Below, one piece after another: positions 19,670-30,825 of a stretch of 64,000 bases of DNA; within the stretch, counting starts at the first letter, position 1, and each line of letters begins with the position of its first letter. Position numbers and translations under genes: made by a program. A model generated the notes under the pieces. That model did no database searches and was not told where the DNA came from. It saw only the letters and a list, made by a program, of their open reading frames with translations. The stretch is from Thelonectria olida (taxonomy: Eukaryota > Ascomycota > Sordariomycetes > Hypocreales > Nectriaceae): contig JAGPYM010000008.1 in NCBI GenBank assembly GCA_020736575.1, positions 1,348,001 to 1,412,000 on the forward strand, written 5' to 3'.

Positions 19670-22125
19670 TTACAGCAAGCTCAGAAGCTCCTCCACGTAG
19701 CGGCGCGTGTCTACACCAATGCCCTGGGCCAATTTGCCTGCACCGTCGTTGCCCCCTGTCGACGACGAGTAGGCTTGGAAGCCAACATGGTCGCTGGCGC
19801 GGCGAATGAGGAAGATTTCCTTGGAGATGCCTAGGGGGTTGCGAGACCGAGGCCGAGTGCTCCGGGGGCTTGACGTGTGTGAGGCCTGTGATACTGTATC
19901 GGATACTGTGTCGGAGCCGTCTTCATGAATCGTGCATAGGTTAGTGGTAGTCGTATTTGAGGTGCTGCCAACTTCATCTGGACGGTCGAGCATCCGTGTC
20001 CAAACAATCCACCAGCCCCTGTTGGTCTTTTGCGTTCGCTCAAGGACAGAGTGGCGGGAGCGCGACGCAGCGTGGATATTCAAAAGGTGAAAGTGCGTAT
20101 TTAGGGCGTCTGCGCGAGACCAGGTATCGGGTGTTGTGTAGTTTTCAGGAATGTTCGGAATGGAGGAGTGAATGGTCAAGGCTACCGGGTCCCATATCAG
20201 GTCGTATATATTATTGTTGCTGGATCCCGCCGTGTCGAGACCCGGCCGCTCCGGGCGGTACTTCGTGGACGCGAGTAAAGGCTTACGCAACGGCGCCAGT
20301 TGGTAGTGTAGAGAGCGATAGAGGGAATCCCAGGCAAGAGAATCGGTGTGAAGCTCGAAGAGAAAGACGAAGATGAAAGGGCGATTGACATAGACGACGA
20401 CACGAAGTTTCATAGTCTTGTTGAGATCGTGCGTGTTGTAGCCGGGGAGCATATTGCCAGTCACTTGCGACTGGGTCATAGATCTGGTTGGATGCCCGAA
20501 GTCACGGATGGTGGTGGACTCCGGACGATCGATTGACTCGCTCTCCAACTCTAGATGGATGGTTCGCAGGGAGGTGCGCGCATTGTATTCTGCACCAGAG
20601 CCTTCAGAACTAGCACTCCCATCGCCGTCGTTTGTGCCATGTTCCTCTTCCTCTATCTCTCCCTTGAGACCTATGAGGTAATGGCCCGCGGCCTCGAATG
20701 ATGGCGTACGCTTTGGAGGTGGTCGAGTTTGTTCGGCGGTGTCGGCAACGGTTTGTCTACTGGGACTTGGTGTCCTGGGGCCAGGCGACCCTTTCCCTGA
20801 GTCCCCTGAGCTGCCTGGAAGAGACCAATATGTGCCGTAACCCAGCTTAAGGTAGCTGACCATCTTGTCTAGCTGACCGTCCTTAGCCTCCGGGGGTTGG
20901 GGGTCGTTCGCCTTGGAAGCATCAAGGGCAGCCTGCTGCTCGGCTTCACTTTGAGGCTCCGTTGGTTCAGTGGCGTCAATTGACGCCGTGCTGGGTTGGT
21001 CGGGCTTCTTCGAGGCTCGTCTAACTGAACGTCGCTTCCTGGCAACGCGACCTGATGTTGGGCTATCAATCACGCCGTAGGCGTGCTCTCCCCACGTGTA
21101 TAGATCCTCCATCCAATGGGTCACATCTCTCAGAGATTTCTTAGACAAAGCGCCCGATCCTAAGAAGATGGCCCCATCTTCCGCCCCTGGCTCTTGGCCA
21201 GTTCCAAGCCATGGCGACGGGTCGTCGTGTGGCGTTGACTCCGAAGCCTCAGGATCATGGTCGCCAAACTTGGATACAACCAGGTCGACAAGTCCCTCGA
21301 TTCTTCCAACTAGACCCTCCAAGACTTCACGCTCACCACTGCCACGGTCTTCTTCGCCAACACCAACGCCGAGTTCTCCCGAGGCAGCAAGGTTGATTCC
21401 TCCAAAAACACCCCGGGCAGGGTTCCCATGAAGCATAACATTCCAGGTTGAGAGGAACAGGTCCCAGTAGCGACTTAATACGGTAACGAACTTGGTTCGT
21501 TTCGTTCGGACGAACAAGGCGCTAAGAGAGGAATCGTGATGCATCAGAAAGATGCTGTGCGCTCGCAAAAGATCCCTCATAAGAAGATTGGCGGGCTTCA
21601 TCTCGCGACTTGAGTATTCGTATTGTTCTTCGGTAGGCTCGCTATTCTTGGTGGCAAGTCGAGGTGGGAGGGGCACTTTGGTCAGGTCGATGGTCTAGAA
21701 TTCCAATCAGCCGCACAGCTTGTGATAATTGGTTCCATTGAAGTTCTCACGGCTAGGATCCACCATCCTGGTTCTAGCTCATGGACAACCACCCTCGTCT
21801 TCTCGGTATCGATGGTGTCGACGCTTGCGCCCCCAGCGAAGCCCCGACTGAAGCTTGCCATGCCCTGGGCAAGGCCAATCTGACGTAGTCGTTCATTGCG
21901 CTCTTCGGGAGAAACGTGTCGAGTGGGATGGCCTCTTGTGCGACGGCGCTTTTGGGAGGCGGATTGAGTGTCGATGGAGGCGTAGTAGACAATTTGGTCG
22001 TCGATGGTCTCGTCTGTGTTGCCAAGCGAAGGATTGAAGATGGCGAGGAAACCGAGTTGGGCTGGGACAACAGCCCGCGTCGAAGCTGCTGTCGGTTTTG
22101 AGGTTGTCGCAAATCGAGCAGACAT
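19670..22125 (-). CDS. CCZ1: Vacuolar fusion protein CCZ1 (Mon1-Ccz1 Rab7 GEF subunit)
   Basis: Two exons, 21751-22125 and 19670-21694, joined across a 56-nt GTGAGA...CTAG intron; 799 residues. The start MSARFATTSK was chosen because it precedes the first Longin-type segment, AQLGFLAIFNPSLG followed by DDQIVYYAS, and RLRQIGLAQGMASFSRGF, the signature of the CCZ1/INTU/HPS4 family. Exon 2 has MRDLLRAHSIFLMHH and VTVLSRYWDLFLSTWNVMLHG. A long Ser/Pro/Glu-rich disordered block (about residues 270-470) precedes a conserved C-terminal region with RPFIFVFLFELHTDSL and WWIVWTRML. With Mon1, Ccz1 activates Ypt7/Rab7 at late endosomes, autophagosomes and vacuoles. The length fits filamentous-fungal CCZ1. 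Tandem with, and upstream of, the RlpA-like gene on the opposite strand; no functional link implied. Confidence 0.88.
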
Positions 22126-23064
22126 GGCGGTTAAGGCGTGTTGACCCTGAATGTAGATACCTATCTTGTAGGCTATCCCCAGCAGTGAAAGCAAGAAGGA
22201 CAACGGTCAACGGAAGCCCAAGAGGCGACAGCCAGTGTTCCTTCACGAAAGGAAGACTCCAAGATGATGCGGAAATAAAGATGCAGGACGCGTGAGCGCG
22301 CCAGGCAAGGAAGAAAAACGCACGATGCCGACCGAGTCGAATGCCGTGGCGGAGGAAAGCTCCCCTCCCCCTCTGCGTGAGGCAAGGCCGCCCAATGAGT
22401 TATTGCGTCATGTGGGGTGGCGAGGCGATCCAGGTGGGCGGGTGCTTGGCGGCTCAGTTACCAAGTACCTACTCCGTACCATCCCCTTCCAGTACCTGAG
22501 GTAGGTAGGTACCTATTCGTACCGACCTGCTGCAGGCATTGACACATGTTCAGATTGGATCGAGATTACCCCCATAGTCGTTTCAGAAGACGACTTTTAG
22601 TAGCACTGATCTTGTTCTTATATCGGCCACGTCTCCTTCTGATTAAGTGTACCAAGATGTGGCAGGTGTGTCGTGGTCAACTAATCACCCCTCAACCAAT
22701 ATCAAGACTTCGCTGTGTTCGCGTGGAAAGATCTTCCTGATCGACTACATCCAATGTTTGGTCCATTTCCTTAGGTCTTTCTTGAGAATGATTGCTATGT
22801 ATTTATCCATTTCGAGCGTAGATCATCCAAGTAACTACAGAGGTACGTCTACACAACTGAATAACTTAGTCCTATACTAGTTCCCTGTCGAACACCCATC
22901 ATACAGTAGCTTGAATGAACGAGGCAGACTCATAAATCTGCCCAAGAAAACGCCCAATGCAAAGTCGTCCATCCTTCATTCACCATTATAAGTGCCGATG
23001 GAGCTCCTCTACATTTCATTAATCGTTCCAAGAACATCAAACCAACTCACTCGTCGTCAAGCTG
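22126..23064. other. Intergenic, CCZ1 promoter / CorA-like 3' flank
   Basis: Holds the CCZ1 promoter and a GGTAGGTAGGTACC-type cluster at 22501-22517. The remainder is AT-rich without a supported gene. Confidence 0.5.
22501..22517. repeat. TAGGTA/TACCTA motif cluster
   Basis: Short tandem GTAG units run into a GGTACC palindrome upstream of CCZ1. It is similar in word content to the clusters at 8270, 52853 and 53012. Confidence 0.5.
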
Positions 23065-24502
23065 TCAAACAGAAGTAGTCTTCCTCTTATGAGCTACTAA
23101 CTTTGCCTCTTCTAGTTCCTGGTCGTCCCTTATCCCGTTCGGATGAGCCGAGACTGGTGACTGATGAAGCATCTTGCGCTGATGTGTCTGGAACTGAAGC
23201 CAGGCAAAATACAACAAGAAAGTAATGAGCGTCATAGGGATGGTGATGGCCCAATACAAGCTGAACTGGGGCGTGGCAGTCACACCAATCGATGACCGGT
23301 TGTTTGGATTCACGCTGTCCCAATCAAAGCACGGCGTAGAGAAAAGAGCTGCTATGAAGCTTCCTGGGAGAAAAAACATAGTGACAACGGCCAACGTCTT
23401 CATCGATGAGGCGTCGCGGTGGCTCGACAAGGCAATGTCGGTGTTGTTGATACTGTCATGTTGGCCGATGAGATTATTCAGCTAAGCCACTTGTTAGTCT
23501 CATATCAATCGGGGCTAACCACGGCAGACCTACAGCTTCAATCTGAAGCTGAACTCGCTTCAGTGTATAGGCATTGTCCAAAACCTGCATAGTGAGTCGC
23601 TCTTTCAGGACGCTGGTGTGGCTGAGCATGAGCTTGTCCCCTTCAGCATCAGATCCTAGAGCTGCAGCCGTCACGGGTCGCGCCCCTGAGTGTTGCCATA
23701 TGAAGTCTGTCAATTTCTGAACAGTTTTGCTCTTTCGTTCTGCGCTGGCGATTTTGGACGCAGAGCCACTCATCTCAGCCGACAACTCGCCGAGCAAACC
23801 TGTCGCAGCACACCTTCTCTTGGACTGGAAACTCTGGTATCCAGTCCGAGTTTCGATCTCCTGTATACGAGGCTTCATTCCAGCCACCGTCTTTTCAATC
23901 TCAACACCCAGCATAAAGGTGAAGAGGAAGGCAGGGAACATAGAATGCGTTGCAATTTTGGGCTGCCACTGGCCATGGAAGAGTCCTTTCAAGAACACCT
24001 TTTGTTTCTCAGCAGCAAGTATGATGCCGTTCGTTACCGACTTGCGTGGCGACGATGGGTCATTGAAGCGCGTATAAGACCAAACTGAGGCAAGCTTAGG
24101 CGCGTAGCTAAAGGCGTACGCCTGATGCTCCGAGTCCTGAGCCGCATCGATGGTCTTGGGGAATTCATTGACGCCTGAGACGCAGGTCAACGAGTACCCG
24201 TAAGCAAGTCTCAGACCAAACTTGGCCAAGGTGGCTGACAGGACACTCTGAGGCAGACCGATGATCTTGTCATTGAAGTCGAGGTTGGTCCAGACAAGAC
24301 GCAAGGCGAGCGACTCATCCTTGGCGGTTTCCTCGGCGAGCCACGAGGCAACGCTGGGAACCTCGATGGTACGGTCTATGACCCTGTGCAGGCCAGTAGA
24401 GTGACTACGCCATATCTCGAGGACGTCGAAAGTGAGGACATTGGGATTGCTGTCGAATCTGATGGGGCTGAGTTCGGCAAACTTCTGATATATCTCCTCC
24501 AT
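23065..24502 (-). CDS. CorA-like Mg2+ transporter-family membrane protein
   Basis: Two exons, 23534-24502 and 23065-23481, with a 52-nt intron; 461 residues. The first true ATG of the frame is at 24502 (24523 is GTG). The N-terminal part is a soluble domain with FDVLEIWRSHSTGLH and LRLVWTNLDF. A long helical stretch (VLKERLTMQVLDNAYTLK, then LNNLIGQHDSINN) leads to two C-terminal membrane segments at about residues 352-372 and 396-420, the CorA topology. The GMN motif that closes the first pore helix in classical CorA is not present; the corresponding place reads FFLPGSFIAALFS, as in the large group of fungal CorA-like proteins. Ion specificity is therefore uncertain. An additional upstream exon cannot be excluded. 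Confidence 0.8.
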
Positions 24503-26453
24503 ATTGTGGGGCTGTGCGTGCACAAGTGCGGTAGCAAGCGGGAGTTGGGCGCAGCGGCGGATCTACCCGTTAGACGATAGTGTCCAGGTCGCTCAGGTTT
24601 GAGGGAAGTTGGACGTGACACGGAAGTGGGCTGAAAGACTTGAGACTCGGTGAGAGGGTGAGATGCGCATTAGTTATCTGAAGGAAGAATAAGGCAGACG
24701 CAGGCAGATTCTGTGTGATTGAGGCGAAGCCCTGGCCTCGTCAGTTGAAGAGGCAGCTGAGACGAGGCGACTGCTCAGCCGTCATCGTCGCGGAGGGCGG
24801 CAACGGGAAGCCGAAGACTGGGTTGCTACTGGCTCATCCGTGAGTCAATGTGGGGAAGGAAAGAAATATGGACGAAAGCCACTGCCGCAGTTGAAACTTG
24901 ATCAACCAACACGCTCCAAATGGCATTGTGTTGTGAAGAGCCCTCACGTGGTAGTGCTCAGTTTTTAAACATGACAATGACATTGTGGTTCAATATTTGC
25001 GTCTTCCAATGCTTCTCTCCTGCATTACTGTTCGAGGTACTGTGAATTATCGTAGTAAGCTCACGATTCAGCTGCGATGTAATGTTTTCAGAGGCTTCGC
25101 TCATGACCAACATAGGCACATGGGGGGCAGGACATCCATGGTGGTTGTAGGCAGGTCATTAATTAGCCTCAGATTACGGGGTCAAAGATCACATCATACA
25201 GAATACGTATTTCTTTCTCAATGACTTCATTTCATCACTTGAGGTTGGAACAGAACCGCCTTGCTCTTACAATCCATCTAGATATCTATTAGATACCTAT
25301 TCATTGACTTCGGACAGTCTTCCTGTCCTGGCCGCATTGCTTCTGTTTTGCATTCGCACAGTAAGATGGACCCAGAGGCTTCAATCCATCGTTGGAGTCC
25401 TCGAACGTCTATTGGCTTCCTCAATCTCTCAACTTCAATCAATTCATCCAGAAGGATTCTGAAATGCAGCTCCCACCGTCAGTTCGCACATTGCGCTCAT
25501 GCCAGGAACAGGGATATCGCCTAAAACGCACGACAGAAGCTCAGCCTCGGCAGTGCTCAGCTGCATGCTTCGCTGGCCGGATGCGATGAACTGTCTTCGT
25601 GCCGCGGGCCCATTGAAGGATGCTAAGCCCCTCACGATCGGCAGTCGTGGTCATGGATTCGCACATACACTCGGTATTGCAAGGTTGCGCTGAGAGAAGG
25701 GGAACTCCGGCCCTGTACGAGGCTTTGCGCATCCGAATAAATTAACTGCAGCTTTTCGCCGTCGAGGGCCGGAGAATGGTGGCAATGCATACCTATATCG
25801 GCATCACTATCACTTGACAAGCTGCGAGGGCCTTTTGGTGAAAGTTGTCTCGGAGCTGAGGTAGGAAGGATGAGCTGCCATTGATACGTGACTACATAGA
25901 TGGGTACCTTAGGCGGAAGGGCTGTTGGCAGAAGAAACACAGGATCGTGGCCAAAGGCCTTGGGGGCCATTATGTTGGCGCTGTGCTCGAGACAAACCAA
26001 CCAGAGGCCATCGGATTTTCTTGAAGTCCACATGAACAGCTTTTTACTTTGCGCAGCCCTCGCTCAACTCTGCCTCTTTTTTTTTTTAATGAAGCTAGGG
26101 GTTTGCCGCTCTCGAAAAGAGTCTGTAACCGCCGCCTTGTCAGAGGTTCCAATCCGTGCAGCACTTCGTCGTGCGCAATTGGCCAGACCACTGGAACTGC
26201 CCCATTGGTACCCATGCCTGACTTGGCAGTCGCCCATGTTTTGTGTCTGAACTGGAGAGATTGAGTGGAAACCTTGGGAAGAGCACAACCAACATGCATA
26301 AGGAGTCAGGCGGCTGGGTGCTCCCCTGTAGGTAGCTATTCTCATGCTTTCTGTAGCCGTTGACTTATAACTCTGTGGGAGACCGCTTCATGTCTCATGT
26401 TTTTTTCTCTTCCCCTCTGATCACCATGTCTGCAATTCCAACAGCTTTCGGCC
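24503..26453. other. Divergent intergenic region, CorA-like / membrane protein
   Basis: About 1.95 kb. Open frames at 25.4-26.3 kb on both strands overlap one another without domains. A T-rich run lies at about 26078-26088. No tRNA could be confirmed. No supported gene. Confidence 0.45.
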
Positions 26454-28544
26454 ATGGGTTTCTTAAAGACAAAAACCTCGCCCGTCGTGGTTGAGAGGTC
26501 TGAGACGGCCAGTCTCCAACCACATGCCCCGGAATGGCCAGAGCGAAAAGTTCAAACCGGGAAGGGATTAAAGCCCCAGGATATCTTCATGAACACCATA
26601 TCCATCCTCCTCGGCCTTCTTCTCGTCGTCTACATCGTCCTATTGATCGCCTGTCATGGCAAGCCGACCAAGACCATGCCAGGCATGGTACGCTTTCTCA
26701 AGGAGTTTTCCAACTTGGTATGTCTTTTTAACATCGATTACGCCTGTCTTCTCTCTCTCCTCTCGTCTTCAATGCTAAGAAGGCCCGCCTAGAGCCCGAC
26801 AGCTATGCCCATCATCTTCGCATTCATCGTCGGCCGCGCTGTCAAGACAATTGCCCATTGGAGACTGCAACAGGGAGAACGCGTGGGAAGACTCGATCTT
26901 CTCTATGGATCTACCACCGTCATTGGCACAATATCGACCATGTTTGACATTGGAGAGTGCGGCCTCGTTGCCATTTTCCTCGTCTTAACCTGGGCGCTCT
27001 CTCCTCTGGGAGCTCAATCGGCCCTCCGAGTCTTGTCATTCCGCGAAAGCAAACAATATTCCTTCCAGAACATGTCCTATTTCAACCTGAACACGTCGTT
27101 TCCCGAGAGATTCGTCGGTGGCGATTTGAGAGCGTCTGGCCTTCCGGTAAACGCATTGGTACTGTCATCTCTCGGCGCACCCAACACCACCAAGCAATCC
27201 AGCCTGGATACATGGGGAAACGTCAAGGTGCCCATTCTCGAGCTACTTCCTGGTTACAAGGGCGAACAGTCGACCGACTGGATATCCGTTCACAAAACCA
27301 CAAACTCGTCGACAAATGTGACTTTCTCGAGTCATCTTGGAATACCAGTGGCCAGTATTCCGGAGAATGGAAATTCGACATTCACCCTCGAAACATCTTA
27401 CTTGAACCTGGATTGCGATGGTCTGCAGCAGATACCCATGAAGAACATGTCAGAGAAGATGGACAGCCTGGAGGCGCGTTTATCTAACTGTGAAGGGACA
27501 TCGAAGATATCCATGTGCGGCGCCACCATGTCTTGGGGAGAAATCGCTACCGACGCCTATCCTGCAGGATGGACCAATGGCTCCTCGCCGGATCGATGCG
27601 ATGACCCCAACCCTCAGGCGCGCGAAATGTACTACGTCGGCTATGATGCAGATTGGAATGGAACCTACGCGAAATGTTCTCTCACGACGACTTATGTTGA
27701 GATGCAAGTCGAATGCGTCGGCTACGAATGCGTTTCAAAAGCCATGCGCCCCTCTACCCAGCCGCACTCAAGTACAAACCGCACCATATTCGACGGAGCC
27801 TGCAAGGACACCAAATACATATTCGCTTACTTCACGCAAGTTTTGGACACGCTCGTCCCATCTGGAGGGTCCCCGGCCGCGTCTCTGCTCCAGGCCTATC
27901 TCGCCGATCCAGACGACGCACTTTCCGCCGTCTCACTAATGAAGGACAACGTCGATGGAGCGTGGACCGTCGAAAAGTCGTTGTTTTCCCTCCGCATGGC
28001 CCAAATGCTCAACACATACTGGCTCGCCGTGGTAGCCACCGAGGCTCTGTTCATGGGCCATGCCCCCGACTACGAGACATTGACATCCGGCGTAACCCTC
28101 GGAGACCACGCCATCTTGACCTCCGGTACCAACGGCACCATCTACACGCCCGTGACTAGAGTTCACTGCGACTTTGGATGGCTCGTTCCCCTCGTCCTCT
28201 CTACCATCATCATGCTGTGCGCCGCGATTCTCACAATGGTGGTAGACGTGGAGCTTCGCGTGCCTAAGATGCTCATGAATATGACAACGTTGACGAGAGG
28301 CAATCCCAGGGACTTTAATCTACTGCCTGGCGGCGGAGGACTCCAAGACGAGGCGAGGGGCAGAGTTATCCGGAACGTGAGAGTACGATTCGGAGTGATG
28401 GAGGGCCACGACCAGGGCGACTATAGGACGGGTGTATGCTACGAGGACGGAGGCACTGTGTCCATGGTTGGTTCAAGACCGCCGATGGTTCTACAAGCCC
28501 ACGAGGAGGACAGACCCTCTAGATCCTCCTCCCGCGACACCTGA
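26454..28544 (+). CDS. Fungal multi-pass membrane protein with large Cys-containing ectodomain, function unknown
   Basis: Two exons, 26454-26717 and 26793-28544, spliced in frame (GTATGT...CCTAG, 75 nt); 671 residues. A hydrophobic helix at about residues 44-68 (ISILLGLLLVVYIVLLIAC) is followed by MPIIFAFIVGRAVKTIA and a third segment within IGECGLVAIFLVLTWALSPLG. The next 390 residues have many N-x-S/T sequons and at least nine cysteines, so this is probably an extracytoplasmic domain. A final membrane segment at about 550-572 (WLVPLVLSTIIMLCAAILTMVV) leads to a cytoplasmic tail of about 100 residues containing RGRVIRNVRVRFGV. This layout recurs in a large uncharacterised family of filamentous fungi. 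No catalytic motif is visible. Divergent from the CorA-like gene. Confidence 0.75.
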
Positions 28545-29307
28545 CATCTTGGGTAATTTATAAGTACTTTACGATAATGATGACAATATGATAATCCTAT
28601 CCATCGAGTAGTTCCACAACGAGTTGGTGATTTCCCATGCAAACCCCGCTTGCTTCCCGTTGACCGACGGAGCACGCGGGGAACACAGGCCAACAAGCGG
28701 CCGAGAAGGGCATATGCATGATGATACAGTAGCCATAACTTGATTTCAGAATATGTCGCTCATTGTCTCCCGAGCACTGCCTCTTCCCCGGTTTTCGTGT
28801 CGGGCCTTTTTTTCTACTGTCACTCTCGGAAGCTCGGATGGTAGATACAGCCACGCTGCCTCATGCGGCTCATTCGATTTGGTCCGCCAAGAGGCCTGAC
28901 GGAGGCTGAAGGTTGCATCTGAAAACCGATCAATCTTCTCTCATGCTTAAAGACAAAACGCAGCATCCATGGTAGAGTGCACACTGTAACAGATAGTTAA
29001 CTTGGATGACTAAACAGACCAGAAGCCCGTAATGTGATTCTTTACGTCTCTTGGAGCACTCAAGGTAGATGGTATGCTTAAATCGACTACGCTTCGCAAT
29101 TTGAAGTTGCTTTGCTCACATATCCAAGCCTGTCGCAACTTCTCGATAACAAATAGCCAAACCAGGTCATCCATAGATTCGTTTCCGTCATAATTCATGA
29201 GGTGCTCATATATGCGTCCACTATATTTGGAAGATCATGAAAAAAAGGACATTCCTTGAACACCCCATTTGACCATGTAACCAACCATATCATTCCACAA
29301 GATGACT
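28545..29307. other. Convergent intergenic region
   Basis: 3' flanks of the membrane-protein gene and the ubiquitin-like-domain gene. AT-rich toward 29.2 kb. No feature supported. Confidence 0.5.
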
Positions 29308-30825
29308 TTAATCATCAACAATCTTTCTAGGCCGGCCAGATTTTGCTCTCGTTTTTGGCCTTGGGTTAAGATCTATCACCCTGATAAATCGTGGATGCGG
29401 CGGTGCCATAGGAGGCATCACAACGGGTGGCGGGTTTGTCATGCCCATACCTGGGACGGGAGGCGGCATTCCGGGTATGTTGTGAACCGGCATGTCAAAT
29501 GCTGTCCGGGGGAGATTCCGCCACATGTTCATGCTTACGTGTGAGCCGGGCTGGATGAGTTCGTCCCAAAATTCTGGTAGAACGATTACGGGGCGCATAT
29601 GGGATGAGTGTGCCTCCGGAACCATGGGTCGCGGGGGAGGTGCAGATTCCTCATGGTTGTTGGCGACGGTGGTATTATTTCTAGCATTTTGCCCATCTGA
29701 GTTGTTGTTGCTTCTGCTGCTTTCCCCAGCATTGCGGCTACTCTCAGTCACGCCGGGAACACCAGCACCATGACTATTGCTTCCACTGGCGTGGTTGCGG
29801 TTAGAAGTGCTGCTGGAATTGCTCTTGCTGGAGCTTTTCCGTTTTGGCGGTTCGACTGATGACGGTAAGGAGACGTGTAGGTTGTAGCGTACGTTGACTA
29901 CCGCGTTGCCTATCGAGCTATCCAAGCCCTCACCCTCGAGGAGTTGGAATTGAGCGTCGATAGTCATCTTCATTCCCTATTGATAACATAGCGTTTTAGT
30001 GAACAGAAAGTCTCATCAAGATAGGATGAGTTCCTACCTCCCATGTCTTGGCTCTCCTCCATGGAATCAGCATTGTCCGTCCCAAAGGGTCTCTGAGTCG
30101 GATTGGTAATTTCTGGGCCGGTCTTTCGGGGTCAAGTTCCCATGGGATAGGATGGCCATGAGCTAGCCCGGCGGTTGAGACAGGCGGGTTGCCTGGCCCA
30201 CGAGGCAGTGGCGGGGTTGTTGAGGATGAGCCGACGTCTGCGATGACGAAGTCTGGACTATATGAGGCTCGCTGAGGTTGTTTTCCCTTGTTCAGCTTCG
30301 GGGAATATGACAAGTCGTCATCTAGGTGAACTCGAGAAATGTCTGGAAGAGGAGGCGTATCCGGAGAAAGAGGCGGGGCTCCTATCAAGTCGGCCTCAAC
30401 GACACCGAAGTCGTCTGGGTAATGGACTCGCTGCAGTTGGCTCCTATTATTTCTCTCTGGAGGCACCGAGAACGCGCCTGGATCAATGTCTGCATATAAT
30501 TGTGCTGATGTCTCGTCTTGTGGACCTGGCGTTGAGTGAGGCGATTCAAGGATGTCTGGGCTTTGCCTCGTAGGGCTCTTTATAGTTGGAAGTTTAGCAA
30601 GTGAATTCTAGGCAAATAGGAAAGGACATGGAGAAAACTAACCTCGTCGTTGATTTCATCTACATCCACGCATTCATCTTGTTCCTCTGGTTTAGGACTC
30701 GTTGAGTCGTCCATCGGCGGCGGTTCGATCTCGCCCACGACGGTCGCCAGGCTATTCAGATCCACCTCGGTCGCAGCGACAGTCGCACAGTCAGCGCTAC
30801 CATCCGCCCTCTCGACGGGCTCCAT
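29308..30825 (-). CDS. Ubiquitin-like-domain (ULD_2-type) protein with AT-hook-like C-terminus
   Basis: Three exons on the minus strand: 30643-30825, 30038-30577 and 29308-29976; 463 residues. The N-terminal 220 residues are acidic/Pro-rich and disordered. LRDPLGRTMLIPWRRAKTWE, joined across intron 2 to GMKMTIDAQF, is the first half of the fungal ubiquitin-like domain seen in many Pezizomycotina proteins. The second half, VIVLPEFWDELIQPG then VSMNMW, comes about 105 residues later, after a Ser/Asn-rich insert. The C-terminus KTRAKSGRPRKIVDD resembles an AT-hook (GRPRK core at 455-459). Intron 1 has two in-frame acceptors. The 65-nt choice (30578-30642) with a GCTAAAC branch site was preferred over a 35-nt one. 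Role unknown; nuclear or signalling-adaptor functions are only inference. Confidence 0.7.

Noticed and set aside
25444..25635. Minus-strand frame with QLSTAEAELL, recalling the RNase H motif of copia retrotransposons
   Set aside because: Only about ten residues match. No reverse transcriptase, integrase or LTRs are nearby, and the frame is short. Judged coincidental.
26130..26170. GGTTCCAATCC resembling a tRNA B box
   Set aside because: The T-loop consensus fails at the purine position, and no acceptor stem or A box can be paired upstream.
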